In this document: piece after piece, positions 18,492 to 27,930 of the stretch
Layout of the letters: each line of letters starts with the position of its first letter
Numbering within the stretch: the first letter of the stretch is position 1
Source: Rhodococcus sp. BP22
GTDB lineage: Bacteria; Actinomycetota; Actinomycetes; Mycobacteriales; Mycobacteriaceae
Reading direction: 5' to 3'
Length of the DNA stretch: 64,000 nt
Assembly (NCBI RefSeq): GCF_014281965.1
Contig: NZ_JACFTB010000003.1
Location: 418,293-482,292, forward strand
Translations under genes and position numbers: made by a program
Notes under the pieces: generated by a model
Database searches by the model: none
What the model saw: the letters and a program-made list of their open reading frames with translations, nothing else
What the model was told of the DNA's origin: nothing

Positions 18492-18538
18492 TCCACGATA
18501 AGCGGTGCTCTCGCCGGACCCGGGTCTCCGGCCCGCGT

Positions 18539-19855
18539 CTACTTGCGTAACCGCTGCTGAAGGTACTCGTTGTCGAACAACCTGTCCGGATCGAACTTGT
18601 CACGGATGTCGCAGAAGTCGTCGAAGTGCTCGTACGTTCCGGCGAACTCCTCCGCCTGAAGCGAGTTCAGCTTCCCCCAGTGCGGCCTGCCACCGACACT
18701 GCGCGCAATCGCTTCGACCGCGTCGAAATACTCGCGATGGTCCACGCGGTGATATTGATGGACGGCGATGTAGGCGGTATCTCGCCCGTAGGCGGTCGAG
18801 AGCCAGATGTCGTCCCCCGCCGCGAACCGCACCTCTATGGGAAACGCGACCGTGACGGTAGAAGACTCCAGCCATCGATCGATTTCGCGCAACACATACG
18901 TGGTCGATTCTGCCGGTATCGCGTACTCCATTTCGCGGAACCTGACGGTGCGGGAGGACGCGAACACGCGATAGCTACGGTCGGTGAACTCGCGAGCAGA
19001 CAGCGCCCGTGCAGAGAACATGTTGATGCGCGGAGTCGCACGGGGAAACCTGGTTACTGCTCGATTGACGACCTCGAAGACCGTGTTGGACAACAACTCG
19101 TCGTCGATGTAGGCCCGCACCGATCCGAGTGGGGACAGAGGCGTATCAGCCGGTAGCCGCGTGTTCCGCTTGGTCAGCACCCGATCGGTGTGCGGAAACC
19201 AATAGAACTCGAAGTGGTCGACGCCGGAGACGGACTCGTCCAGGTGCGCAAGCGTTCCGTCGAGCGTCGCCGGTGCCTCGACTGCATGCAGCGCAAAGGC
19301 AGGCTCGCAGGCCAAGGTCACCTTGGTGATGATGCCGAGCGCACCGAGTCCGACACGGGCAGCGTCGAACAGGTCGGTTTCGAACATCGCCGAACAGTTG
19401 ATCAGCTGCCCATCGGCGGTGAGTATTTCGAGGGCGCGAACCTGTGTGGCGAGGCCACCGAACCGTGCGCCGGTCCCGTGAGTACCCGTCGAGATTGCTC
19501 CCGCCACGGATTGAGAGTCGATGTCGCCGAGATTGGTCATCGCCAGTCCGAGGTCCCACAGACGAGCCGTAAGTTCCCGCAATCGAGTGCCTGCGAGCAC
19601 GGTCACCAAGGTGGAGCCGTCGGCCTCAGGGACAACAGATTCGATTCCGTAGAGCATGTCGAGACTGACCTGTACTCCGTCTGTCACGGCAATCGAGGTG
19701 AACGAATGGCCGGCACCGACGCATTTGACGCGAAGACCACTCTCGGCTGCGCGTAGGACCACCGATCTCAGCTCGTCGATCGTTCGCGGTGTCAGGTACT
19801 CCGCCGGACGCGCGGTCTGATTCCCGGCCCAATTTTTCCATGTATGCCCCGTCAT
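18539..19855 (-). CDS. FAD-linked aldonolactone oxidase/dehydrogenase (Rv1771-like)
   Basis: A 438-residue enzyme of the vanillyl-alcohol-oxidase/ALO group, closely resembling the mycobacterial L-gulono-1,4-lactone dehydrogenase Rv1771. The FAD domain has VKCVGAGHSFTSIAVTDG (in this group the His of GHS commonly carries covalent FAD) and ISTGTHGTGARFGGLA. The cap/ALO domain shows DHFEFYWFPHTDRVLTKRN, RVFASSRTVRFREMEYAIP and the terminal HWGKLNSL. It oxidises sugar-acid lactones in the family; in a bacterium without an ascorbate pathway the true substrate is uncertain. It is divergent from a TetR regulator that probably controls it, 77 bp away. Confidence 0.88.
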   Translation of the reverse strand: MTGHTWKNWAGNQTARPAEYLTPRTIDELRSVVLRAAESGLRVKCVGAGHSFTSIAVTDGVQVSLDMLYGIESVVPEADGSTLVTVLAGTRLRELTARLWDLGLAMTNLGDIDSQSVAGAISTGTHGTGARFGGLATQVRALEILTADGQLINCSAMFETDLFDAARVGLGALGIITKVTLACEPAFALHAVEAPATLDGTLAHLDESVSGVDHFEFYWFPHTDRVLTKRNTRLPADTPLSPLGSVRAYIDDELLSNTVFEVVNRAVTRFPRATPRINMFSARALSAREFTDRSYRVFASSRTVRFREMEYAIPAESTTYVLREIDRWLESSTVTVAFPIEVRFAAGDDIWLSTAYGRDTAYIAVHQYHRVDHREYFDAVEAIARSVGGRPHWGKLNSLQAEEFAGTYEHFDDFCDIRDKFDPDRLFDNEYLQQRLRK

Positions 19856-19932
19856 GGCATAACTATGGATCGCAGGTCCGACACGGTCAATTTTTCCGGC
19901 GTATTACTCTGTCTGGGCCTACTATCGTGGGC

Positions 19933-20574
19933 ATGCAGACCCAGTTGTCGGCAGATGCGCGCCGCGAGCAGTTGGTGGCATATGCGGTGCAACGAGCCGA
20001 GCACGTAGGCCTCGAGGCGTTGACCGTTCGCGGCGTCGCCGAAGAAGCGGGCGTGACCCAGGCTGCTGTCTACTACTGGTTCAAGTCGAAGGAAGCGCTC
20101 GTCATTGCCATGGGGGAGCGGCTGATCGCCGAGGTGACCGGCGCGTTGCACGGCGCATTCGAACGAGCGGTGGATGCGCGCGACCTCACCGGTGTTCGCG
20201 GACTACGCGAATTGGTGCACAGTGGCCTGAGCGGTATCTGGCCGGTCATCGAGCAGTCCGCGGACCGGCAACTGCTGTCCTACGAGATCAAGACGTACCT
20301 CCTGCGCCACCGCGCACTCGGTTCGGAACAGGCAGCCCAGATCGCCACCGGTCAGTACGCTATCCGCGACACCGAAGCCCTAGCATTCTTCGAGCGCTGC
20401 GCCGCTCATACCGGTATCCGATGGCTGGAGCCAACTGACGCAGTGGCACGGTTCGGCATGGCTGTCATCGACGGTATGGTCCTGCGTTGGCTGGTGGATC
20501 GAGATGAGATGACAGTGATTGCGCAGCTCGATGAACTGTCTGCTCTGATAGCAGCCAAGGCCGTCGATCTGTGA
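19933..20574 (+). CDS. TetR-family transcriptional regulator
   Basis: A 213-residue regulator. The N-terminal helix-turn-helix is LTVRGVAEEAGVTQAAVYYWFKSKEAL (about residues 33-59), a textbook TetR pattern; the remaining helices form the ligand-binding and dimer domain (WLEPTDAVARFGMAVIDGM). ATG at 19933 is chosen, though a GTG lies two codons upstream. It shares a short divergent promoter region with the lactone oxidase gene and precedes the PLP enzyme gene on its own strand by 79 bp, so it plausibly regulates one or both. The ligand is unknown. Confidence 0.9.
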   Translation: MQTQLSADARREQLVAYAVQRAEHVGLEALTVRGVAEEAGVTQAAVYYWFKSKEALVIAMGERLIAEVTGALHGAFERAVDARDLTGVRGLRELVHSGLSGIWPVIEQSADRQLLSYEIKTYLLRHRALGSEQAAQIATGQYAIRDTEALAFFERCAAHTGIRWLEPTDAVARFGMAVIDGMVLRWLVDRDEMTVIAQLDELSALIAAKAVDL

Positions 20575-20653
20575 CGGTCGCTGGGACAAACAGTGCTCTC
20601 GATGCTTGACTGACAGCCCGTAGTAGCGATTAGACGAAAAGGAAGACAGCTCA

Positions 20654-21946
20654 GTGACGTCACTTCTCGGTCGGATCACGCACAACTCAGCCACACATGA
20701 CGCGGCCCTCGACCGTATCGCTTCGGCCACCAAGGACCTGGAACCACCTTTCGCTGCCGTGGACTCGGTTGCATTGGACTTCAACGCGTCCCAGTTGATT
20801 GCTCGTAGTAATGCGCTACCGGTTCGGGTCGCCAGCAAGTCGGTGCGATCGCGAGCGATACTCGGCCGTGTCCTCGGAAGGGATCGGGTCACCGAAACCA
20901 CGGCCGGATCGAATATGGCTGCCGGGCAAGGGTTCCAGGGAATCATGGCGTACTCGACGGCGGAAGCATTGTGGCTCGCAGGCGCCGGTGATCAGCATGG
21001 AGTCGATGGCGTCGAGGACATCCTCATGGGGTATCCGAGCGTGGACACCACATCCCTTGCCGCGATCACCCGTGATCCGGTGCTGTCTTCACGCATCACT
21101 CTCATGGTCGACGACGTCGCACACCTCGACATCATTCGGGCCGCAGCCGGTTCCGATCGACTCGCCCCGCGCATCTGTATCGATGTCGATGCTTCGCTGC
21201 GGATCGGACCCGCTCATATCGGGGTGAGGCGCTCGCCACTACGTGAGCCGGCGCAGGTCGCCGACTTCGCACGCATCGCGCATGCACGAGGCTTCCACGT
21301 CGTCGGAGTGATGTTCTACGAAGCCCAGATCGCGGGGTTGCCGGACTCGAATCCCGCTGTCGAGCTGATGAAGCGGCTGTCGGCATCGGAGCTTCTGGTA
21401 CGGCGCCGGGCAGTGGTCAGCGCAGTGACCGACATTGTCGGGCCTTTGGAAATCGTCAATGGTGGTGGCACCGGTTCACTCGAGGTGACCTCGGCGGACC
21501 CCGTCGTCACCGAGGTCACCGCCGGTTCGGGGCTTTTCCTGCCCGCTCTGTTCGATCGCTACAAGGCTTTTCCTTCGAATCCGGCCCTGTATTTCGCATT
21601 GCCGGTTCTCCGCAAGCCCACCGCGTCGATCGCGACAGCATTCAGCGGCGGGTACATCGCCTCGGGTCCGGTGTCGGCTACGCGAGTGCCGTTGCCTGTC
21701 GGGTTCTCGAATGCGGTGCGCGGGGTGACGCGCGGCGGGTTGAAGCTGATCCGAAACGAAGGTGCAGGCGAGGTTCAGACGCCGCTGCGTGGTGCCGAGT
21801 CGGTTGCGATCGGTGACCGAATCTGGTTCCGTCACGCCAAAGCAGGTGAAGTGTGCGAGCGCTTCGACACGCTGTACGTCATCGACGCAGACGGTGGACG
21901 GACTGCCGTCCCGACCTACCGAGGAGAGTCGAAGAACTTCGGCTAG
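20654..21946 (+). CDS. PLP fold-type III amino-acid deaminase/aldolase-like protein
   Basis: A 430-residue protein with an alanine-racemase-like N-terminal barrel and a D-serine-dehydratase/D-threonine-aldolase-like C-terminal domain. The PLP Lys is probably in LPVRVASKSVRSR near residue 56. Further marks are the barrel strands DILMGYPSVD, RICIDVDASLRIG and VNGGGTGSLEVTSADPVVTEV, and a C-terminal metal-like region (VGDRIWFRHAKAGEVCERFD). It begins with GTG at 20654, with GGAAGA about eight bases before. The substrate is unknown; the close linkage with an FAD lactone oxidase and a TetR regulator suggests one pathway. It ends at the base adjoining the convergent nuclease-helicase gene. Confidence 0.83.
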   Translation: MTSLLGRITHNSATHDAALDRIASATKDLEPPFAAVDSVALDFNASQLIARSNALPVRVASKSVRSRAILGRVLGRDRVTETTAGSNMAAGQGFQGIMAYSTAEALWLAGAGDQHGVDGVEDILMGYPSVDTTSLAAITRDPVLSSRITLMVDDVAHLDIIRAAAGSDRLAPRICIDVDASLRIGPAHIGVRRSPLREPAQVADFARIAHARGFHVVGVMFYEAQIAGLPDSNPAVELMKRLSASELLVRRRAVVSAVTDIVGPLEIVNGGGTGSLEVTSADPVVTEVTAGSGLFLPALFDRYKAFPSNPALYFALPVLRKPTASIATAFSGGYIASGPVSATRVPLPVGFSNAVRGVTRGGLKLIRNEGAGEVQTPLRGAESVAIGDRIWFRHAKAGEVCERFDTLYVIDADGGRTAVPTYRGESKNFG

Positions 21947-24900
21947 TCATGCCCGCTGTTGCCCCTGCCCGCTGTTACTCAGTGCCATGAAGGTTCCCAA
22001 TGTGACGAGCCCGTCGGGGGTTGTGGGTAGGTGCTGAGTGAGACTGCGGGACCGGATGAGAAATGCGGCCCACTGGCCACGCGAGATTGCCACGTTCAGT
22101 CTGTTGCGTGAGAGCAGAAATCCCATTCCGCGGGGGACGTCGTCGACGGACGAGGCGGCCATCGAAACGAGGACCACCGGAGCCTGACGGCCTTGAATCT
22201 TATCGACGGTTCCCACCATTACCTCGTCGAGGCCGACCTCTGCGAGATGGGCGAGGATGACAGCGACCTGCGCGTTGTATGCGGCGACGACGAGAAAGTC
22301 CGATGCCGCGAGCGCTCGGGTCCCCTCGAATGACGCAGGGTCCGTCCACTCGTTGCCGATCAGCCCCTGAATGCGAGTGGCGATCTCCGCGGCTTCTTCC
22401 GGGGAGCCCGTCGAGTTCCCGTGATGATCGACAAGGACGGTGTGCAGGCCGGGGGCGAGTCCGTCGAGGTTCCGTGCCTCGGTCACCTCGCAGTTCGACT
22501 CGAGGCGCCCCTCGTACGCCAGCGCCGATACCGGCGCGCACAGTGCCGGATGCATACGCCACGTGGTGGCCAGGAAGTAGCCGCGGTCGGCAGGAAGGGC
22601 GCCGTGTCCGGCAGCGAGCCAACCGAGCGCCGATCGGTCGACGGGTTCGGGGTGGGTTCCCTGGCTTACCTGGGGGAGTTGTTGCGGATCACCCAGCAGT
22701 AACAGATTTCGAGCTGCACCGGCGACGGCGATGGTGTTGGCGAGTGAGAATTGGCCGGCTTCGTCGATCACGAGAAGATCGAGCGACCCAGGCACTACCC
22801 GGGTGGAATGCGAGAAGTCCCATGCCGTCCCGCCGATGACGCAGCCGCGATCTGCGTCGGCAACGAAGCCCGGGTACTCGGTTTCTTTCAATACGGTCTG
22901 TTCGGTCGGTGCTTTCTTACCGACGGACCGGGCGTCGACTCCTGCCTTGACGACGGTGGCCAGAAGATTGTCGACCACCATGTGTGATTGTCCGACAACT
23001 CCGATGCGCCAATGATGCTCGCGCACAAGGTGGGCTATCACCTTGGATGCGGTGTAGGTCTTTCCGGTTCCGGGCGGGCCTTGAACCGCAAGATACGAGT
23101 GGTCGAGGTCCAGAAGCGCTGCAGTGATGGCCGAGGCATAGTCGCTTCCGTTTACGGGTGGAAGCCGATTGCCCGATGTGGTTCGAGGTGGTGACAGCGC
23201 CATCAGATCGGCCACGGCGGTCAGTGGCAGATCGGGCAGCGTGTCATCGACCTCGGTGGCGGCGGTCACGATCGCGGACTCGAGGCTTGCGGTGGGTACG
23301 GGTCGGTCCGGAGCTGTCGCGATCGGAGCATCGCAATACGGCTCGGTGCCCGCTCGCAGAGATTCCTCGACGATGACGGCATCTCGGGTGCCGGCGAACC
23401 CGACGTCGACGATCTTCGCCATGGATGAACCACGATGGGTCGGGTGAAGCTTGTCCAACCCCTCGGGTGACGGATTGTCGTACAACAATCTGACCGTATG
23501 ACCGACTCCGCCGATGACATCATTGGACAGTTCACCGACGAGTCTCAGTTTTCTACGTAGAACTCGTTGACGTGGCGCGGTTTTCATCCAATCGTGGAGA
23601 ACTTCTACGTGATCGATCTTCATGACGTCGGCGGCGTCGGCCCACTCGTCGACAGGGTCGGTCAGTCTGTCGAAGTGCGCCCACCAGAAAGGCTTACGTT
23701 CGCGTCGGTGGAAGCCGACGGCGCCCGCGTACATGGCAACCGCCTGTTGAGCGGGTGTTCGATTCCAGGGGAGGCCGGCGTACTCGCCGAGTGAGATTTC
23801 CAGTGGGGTTGCAGTGTCTTCCCGTTCTACGACCGGTTCGCTCGGCTTGCGGGGGGTCACCCCGGCGTCGGAAGCCCTGGCGAGAAGCCAATCGCGGAGC
23901 TCGATCGTCGAGATGCAGTCAGTCCGGTTGTACTCGGCGATCTCGTTCAGTAGTTCCGCCGCCGCGGCATCCTCGCCTGCATCGCGGAACTCGCACCAGT
24001 GTGCGTACTCGACGATCGAAGCGGCCGCATTCGTGACGTCTCCCGATCTGTCCTCGGGCATGTACAGCGGTTCGAGCTTCTTGATGCTGTACGACCTGGC
24101 ACCGATGCGGACGGACTTGCGGACGATCGGATACAGATCCACTAGGACCTCGTGCCGTAGCAGGTCGTCCACGACGTCCTCGCCGACGCCGTACCGGCCT
24201 GCAAGCCGAAGTAACGCGGTCTTCTCGTACGGGGCGTAGTGGTAGACGTGCATGTTCGGGTATTCGGCGCGCCGGGCCGTGACGTAGGCGAGGAAATCGA
24301 TCAGCGCCTGACGTTCCTGGTTGCGATCGTGTGCCCAGAACGGCTCGAACGACATATCCGTGTTCAGAACACCGAAGAGGTACTCCAGACCCCAGTCGTT
24401 CGGATTTGCCGGATCGGCCCAGAGCGGGTCGCCTTCGAAGTCGAAGAAGATGTCACCGGGGTCTGGTTCTGGGATCGAGCCGAGAGCCTGAGCGTCGAAG
24501 ATGTCGAATTCGGCGGCGCCGGTGCACTCCTGACGCACCTGCAGTGCAGCCTGCGCCCGCAGACTCGTCGATGTTCTGTCCGACATGCCTTCCACTGGAC
24601 CGGCCGAGGCGGCGAGCTCTTCGATCGTCGAGATGCCTGCGTCGATCAGTCGCTCACGCGCCGAACTGCGCATACCCGCAACAAGAATCAGGTCTCGGTG
24701 TTCCTCGACCTGCACCGAGCAGGTATCGCACCGGCCACACGCGGAATATTTCGTATCTGTCCACCCGACGGCGGTCCCCTCCGCCTGATGTTCGTCGAGT
24801 ATGCGTTGAAGGTTCTCGCGGGACTGCCGATAGACGGCAAGTATTTCGGTGAGGGTGTGGCTCGAAGTGCTGCCGTCGCCGAGCATCAGATGCACGTGAT

Positions 24901-25393
24901 CGGACGGCGTGATTCCACCGCGCTGCAGTGAGTCGGCGTACGCCGCCAACTGGAGTAGAGCAGGAACCTTTGCATGACGAGACAATTTGGTGTCGTAGAC
25001 GCCGTAGCGGTCCCCGTCGGCAACCAGAAAGTCGCAGAATCCAAGGAATCGGCCGTCGAAGAAGGTCGCCTGATAGAGCACCGGGGTGCGGGAGGTCAAG
25101 GCCGTGAACGTCGACCAGTCGGCGTCGACGAGTTCTTGACGGGTGCGGCCCGGCCTCTCCATCGTCAGCACTCCGCCCGGGAACTGTTCTTCGAACCGTG
25201 CCAACTGCGTGCGTTCGTGTGCCAGGCCGAGTGCTGATGTTCGCTCCAGCATCGGATCGGGTTCGGCGGCAATACGCGGCACGAGCCCGTTCAAGCTGTC
25301 GAGTTTTCTTAGCAGGCCGAACTCGCAGGACGCGGCCGCCGCGAGGTCGCTGGCGCTGTAAATTACCTGATCGTCCAAGAGGAACACGCGCAT
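21947..25393 (-). CDS. RecB-like Fe-S nuclease / RNase H-like / SF1 helicase fusion (TM0106 family, Rv1251c-like)
   Basis: A 1148-residue three-module protein. The N-terminal RecB/Cas4-type nuclease has His59, Asp121, Asp134-x-Lys136 (YDTKLS) and the QxxxY motif at 148-152. Cys23 plus Cys219, Cys222 and Cys225 (CGRCDTC) reproduce the one-plus-three cysteine pattern of Fe-S nucleases such as Cas4, AddB and Dna2. An RNase H-like exonuclease module follows (DIFFDFEGDPL near 330, YNRTDCISTIELRDW near 520). The C-terminal SF1 helicase has Walker A GPPGTGKT near 765, VIDEAGQF, GDPQQLPQV, TVDKIQGRQ and LNVAISRG. A repair role is inferred from domains only. Start MRVFLLDD at 25393, divergent from the lipase-like gene by 50 bp. 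It keeps rough mycobacterial neighbourhood with kgd and deaD. Confidence 0.9.
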   Translation of the reverse strand: MRVFLLDDQVIYSASDLAAAASCEFGLLRKLDSLNGLVPRIAAEPDPMLERTSALGLAHERTQLARFEEQFPGGVLTMERPGRTRQELVDADWSTFTALTSRTPVLYQATFFDGRFLGFCDFLVADGDRYGVYDTKLSRHAKVPALLQLAAYADSLQRGGITPSDHVHLMLGDGSTSSHTLTEILAVYRQSRENLQRILDEHQAEGTAVGWTDTKYSACGRCDTCSVQVEEHRDLILVAGMRSSARERLIDAGISTIEELAASAGPVEGMSDRTSTSLRAQAALQVRQECTGAAEFDIFDAQALGSIPEPDPGDIFFDFEGDPLWADPANPNDWGLEYLFGVLNTDMSFEPFWAHDRNQERQALIDFLAYVTARRAEYPNMHVYHYAPYEKTALLRLAGRYGVGEDVVDDLLRHEVLVDLYPIVRKSVRIGARSYSIKKLEPLYMPEDRSGDVTNAAASIVEYAHWCEFRDAGEDAAAAELLNEIAEYNRTDCISTIELRDWLLARASDAGVTPRKPSEPVVEREDTATPLEISLGEYAGLPWNRTPAQQAVAMYAGAVGFHRRERKPFWWAHFDRLTDPVDEWADAADVMKIDHVEVLHDWMKTAPRQRVLRRKLRLVGELSNDVIGGVGHTVRLLYDNPSPEGLDKLHPTHRGSSMAKIVDVGFAGTRDAVIVEESLRAGTEPYCDAPIATAPDRPVPTASLESAIVTAATEVDDTLPDLPLTAVADLMALSPPRTTSGNRLPPVNGSDYASAITAALLDLDHSYLAVQGPPGTGKTYTASKVIAHLVREHHWRIGVVGQSHMVVDNLLATVVKAGVDARSVGKKAPTEQTVLKETEYPGFVADADRGCVIGGTAWDFSHSTRVVPGSLDLLVIDEAGQFSLANTIAVAGAARNLLLLGDPQQLPQVSQGTHPEPVDRSALGWLAAGHGALPADRGYFLATTWRMHPALCAPVSALAYEGRLESNCEVTEARNLDGLAPGLHTVLVDHHGNSTGSPEEAAEIATRIQGLIGNEWTDPASFEGTRALAASDFLVVAAYNAQVAVILAHLAEVGLDEVMVGTVDKIQGRQAPVVLVSMAASSVDDVPRGMGFLLSRNRLNVAISRGQWAAFLIRSRSLTQHLPTTPDGLVTLGTFMALSNSGQGQQRA

Positions 25394-25443
25394 AACTGTA
25401 GGGGAATGCACCGACACGAAAGCGAAACAGGCAAGATGGTCCA

Positions 25444-26073
25444 ATGCCGTTTTTCGAGGGAGTCACTGGTGCCGTCCATTACCGATCATGGACGACGGCA
25501 CACCCCCGTCTCATCGTGGTGTTCCTCCACGGTTTGGGACAGAACAGCGGCCACTACCATCGGTTCGCACGGGTGATGAACGGTCTCGACATCGATGTAT
25601 GGGCCATCGACCACGTCGGCCACGGTCTCACCGAGGGCGAGTTGTCCGATGCGTCGCAGATCGAAGGTCTTGCTGACAATGCCCTTCAACTCGCGGCGAT
25701 CGCGCAGTCCGAGCGTGACGGCATCCCGGTGGCGCTGATGGGGCATTCGCTGGGCGCGGCAACAGCAATTGCCGCTCTCGACAAGGATTCGAGCCGGTTC
25801 ACTTCGGCGGTGTTGTGTGCGACCCCGAAGTCGGTCGTCGGTGCAGCCGGCGCGGATCTGTGCAGCTCGACCGTGCCCGTCCTGGCGCTGCACGGCATGG
25901 ACGACCGGATGGCGTCGATAGACGCTGTTCGCACGTGGATTCCATCGGTGCCGGGTGCTCAGTTGAAGGAGTACGAGAATGCCGGTCATGATCTGTTGCA
26001 CGAGAAAATCCACCGGACCGTCTCGCTCGACGCTGCCGAGTTCATGCTCGGCTGTATAGACACAGCTGTATAG
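25444..26073 (+). CDS. Alpha/beta hydrolase, monoacylglycerol-lipase-like
   Basis: A 209-residue serine hydrolase. The nucleophile elbow is MGHSLGAAT, the oxyanion-hole motif VFLHGLGQNSGHY, DHVGHGLTEG follows, and the acid/base pair is in LALHGMDDRMAS and ENAGHDLLHEK. The order resembles the Rv0183-type monoglyceride lipase but the chain is about 70 residues shorter, mainly through a reduced cap region between strands 6 and 7. A short-chain or lipid ester substrate is likely; nothing more precise can be said. No convincing ribosome binding site: GATGGTCCA precedes the ATG. The final codons lie in a 14-bp imperfect tandem repeat. Confidence 0.84.
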   Translation: MPFFEGVTGAVHYRSWTTAHPRLIVVFLHGLGQNSGHYHRFARVMNGLDIDVWAIDHVGHGLTEGELSDASQIEGLADNALQLAAIAQSERDGIPVALMGHSLGAATAIAALDKDSSRFTSAVLCATPKSVVGAAGADLCSSTVPVLALHGMDDRMASIDAVRTWIPSVPGAQLKEYENAGHDLLHEKIHRTVSLDAAEFMLGCIDTAV

Positions 26074-26085
26074 CCACAGCTGTAT
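26058..26085. repeat. Two-copy 14-bp imperfect tandem repeat over the lipase stop codon
   Basis: AGACACAGCTGTAT (26058-26071) is followed directly by AGCCACAGCTGTAT (26072-26085), one mismatch. The TAG stop spans the junction, so the duplication lies just at the gene end. Confidence 0.75.
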
Positions 26086-26095
26086 GGACATAAAG

Positions 26096-26136
26096 GTGTG
26101 ACGTGCATGCCCGAACAGCAGACATGCACGTCACAC
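26096..26136. terminator. Bidirectional hairpin between convergent lipase and acyl-CoA synthetase genes
   Basis: Perfect 14-bp arms GTGTGACGTGCATG (26096-26109) and its reverse complement (26123-26136) with a 13-base loop. It fills most of the 69-bp convergent gap, has no T-tract, and sits symmetrically between both stops. Confidence 0.82.
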
Positions 26137-26142
26137 GGTAAG

Positions 26143-27930
26143 TCAGCTGTAGATCGACTCGATGACCGAGCCGCGCTCCTGGTGAATGATGTTTCGCTTG
26201 AGCTTGAGCGTCGGTGTCAGCTCCCCGGTCTCCACCGTGAAGTCCTGTTCGAGGATCTTGTACTTCTTGATCTGCTCGGGCTTGGAGACCTTCTTGTTCG
26301 CTTCGGCGACGGCCTTGTCGATCTCGGCAACGAGATCGACGTGGGTCGACAGTTCCGCGAAGTCGACGGTCTCGGACAGCCCGTGGCGTTGCTTCCAGCC
26401 GGGAAGTGACTCCGGGTCGAGGGTGATCAGCGCGCCGATGAAGGGCTTGGCGTCGCCGACCACCAGGGTCTGACTGATGAGTGCGTGCGCTCGCAGTGCG
26501 TCCTCGAGCACCGCGGGTGCAACATTCTTCCCGCCCGCAGTGACGATGATTTCCTTTTTACGCCCGGTGATGGAGACGTAGCCGTCCTGGTCGATGGTGG
26601 CCAGGTCTCCGGTGTGGAACCACCCGTCGACGATGGACTCGGCGGTGGCCTTGTCGTTGTGCCAGTAGCCGCTGAAAACGACTGGTCCCTTCAGGAGAAG
26701 TTCCCCGTCTTCGGCGACCTTGACCGCGTGGCCGTTGATCGGCTTGCCGACCGTGCCCACGCGCTGCTCGGCCGTGGTGTTGACGGTGACCGCCGCGCTG
26801 GTCTCGGTGAGGCCGTAGCCCTCGTAGACGGGGACGTCGATGCCGCGGAAGAAGTGACCGAGACGTGCGCCGAGGGGTCCGCCGCCCGAGACAGCTCTCA
26901 CACACTTGCCGCCGAGGGCCGCACGCAACTTGGAGTAGACGAGCTTGTCGAACAGCGCGTGCTTGAGATTGAGGACGAGACCGGCTCCACCCTTTTCCTT
27001 GGCCTCGCTCCACTCGATCGCGGTCGCAGCAGCCTTGTCGAAGATTTTGCCCTTACCGCCGTCGTGCGCCTTCTGCTTGGCGGAGTTGTAGACCTTCTCG
27101 AACACCCGTGGTACCGACAGGATGAAATCCGGCTGGAATACGGCGAACTGGTCGACGAGGGTTGTTACGTCGGCAGTATGACCGACGGTCACCTTGGACT
27201 CGAACGAGCCGAAGGAGATAGCCCGCGCGAACACGTGCGCCATCGGCAAAAACATGAGTGTTCGGTTGCCCTCCTTCATCGAATCACCCAGTGCCAGCTT
27301 CACGGCCTCCACCTCGGCGTAGAAGTTGGAGTGCGTCAGCTGAACGCCCTTGGGACGGCCGGTGGTGCCGGAGGTGTAGATCAGCGTCGCCGGCGAAGAT
27401 GCCACTACCTGCTTGCGACGGGTGTGCAGTTCGTCATCGGTCACCGCTGCGCCGCGCTTGCTCAGTTCTTCGACTGCGTCTGCGTCGATCTGCAGTACCT
27501 CACGCAGTTCGGGGGCACCCTCGATGACCTCTTTCAACGCCTCGGCATGTGCCGGGGATTCGATGAACAGGATTTTGGTAGCAGAATCTTCGAGAATCCA
27601 CTGAGCTTGGTCGGGCGAGGACGTCTCGTAGATTGCGACTGTGCATCCACCAGCCGTCCAGATCGCGTAGTCCAGAAGAACCCACTCGTAGCGGGTTGCG
27701 GACATGATGGCGATTCGATCGCCCAGTTCGACTCCCGAGGCAATGAGGCCCTTGGCGACTGCAGATACTTCCTTGGCGAACTGAGCTGCGGTGACCTCGG
27801 TCCATTTACCGTTCTGCATCCGCAGGAACGGTACGAGGTTGGGGCACTCCTTTGCGTACCGGAACACCGAGTCGGCCATGGATGCGTCTTCGGGAATGGT
27901 GAACGACGCGGGTACAGAATATTCTCGCAC
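26143..27930 (-). CDS. Long-chain acyl-CoA synthetase (FadD15-like)
   Basis: A 595-residue AMP-forming ligase that activates long-chain fatty acids with ATP and CoA; closest in my reading to mycobacterial FadD15 in length and N-terminus (REYSVPASF). Motif A1 is TLIYTSGTTGRPKGVQLTH, the second adenylation motif YEGYGLTETSAAVTVN, the fatty-acyl/AMP motif DGWFHTGDLATIDQDGYVSITGRKKEIIVTAGGKNVAP, and the C-terminal catalytic Lys region KYKILEQDFTVETGELTPTLKLKRN. The GTG at 27930 has GGAGG about nine bases upstream; in-frame ATGs further up are poor alternatives. It is convergent with the lipase-like gene; the two could act in sequence on acylglycerols, an inference from position only. Confidence 0.93.
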   Translation of the reverse strand: MREYSVPASFTIPEDASMADSVFRYAKECPNLVPFLRMQNGKWTEVTAAQFAKEVSAVAKGLIASGVELGDRIAIMSATRYEWVLLDYAIWTAGGCTVAIYETSSPDQAQWILEDSATKILFIESPAHAEALKEVIEGAPELREVLQIDADAVEELSKRGAAVTDDELHTRRKQVVASSPATLIYTSGTTGRPKGVQLTHSNFYAEVEAVKLALGDSMKEGNRTLMFLPMAHVFARAISFGSFESKVTVGHTADVTTLVDQFAVFQPDFILSVPRVFEKVYNSAKQKAHDGGKGKIFDKAAATAIEWSEAKEKGGAGLVLNLKHALFDKLVYSKLRAALGGKCVRAVSGGGPLGARLGHFFRGIDVPVYEGYGLTETSAAVTVNTTAEQRVGTVGKPINGHAVKVAEDGELLLKGPVVFSGYWHNDKATAESIVDGWFHTGDLATIDQDGYVSITGRKKEIIVTAGGKNVAPAVLEDALRAHALISQTLVVGDAKPFIGALITLDPESLPGWKQRHGLSETVDFAELSTHVDLVAEIDKAVAEANKKVSKPEQIKKYKILEQDFTVETGELTPTLKLKRNIIHQERGSVIESIYS

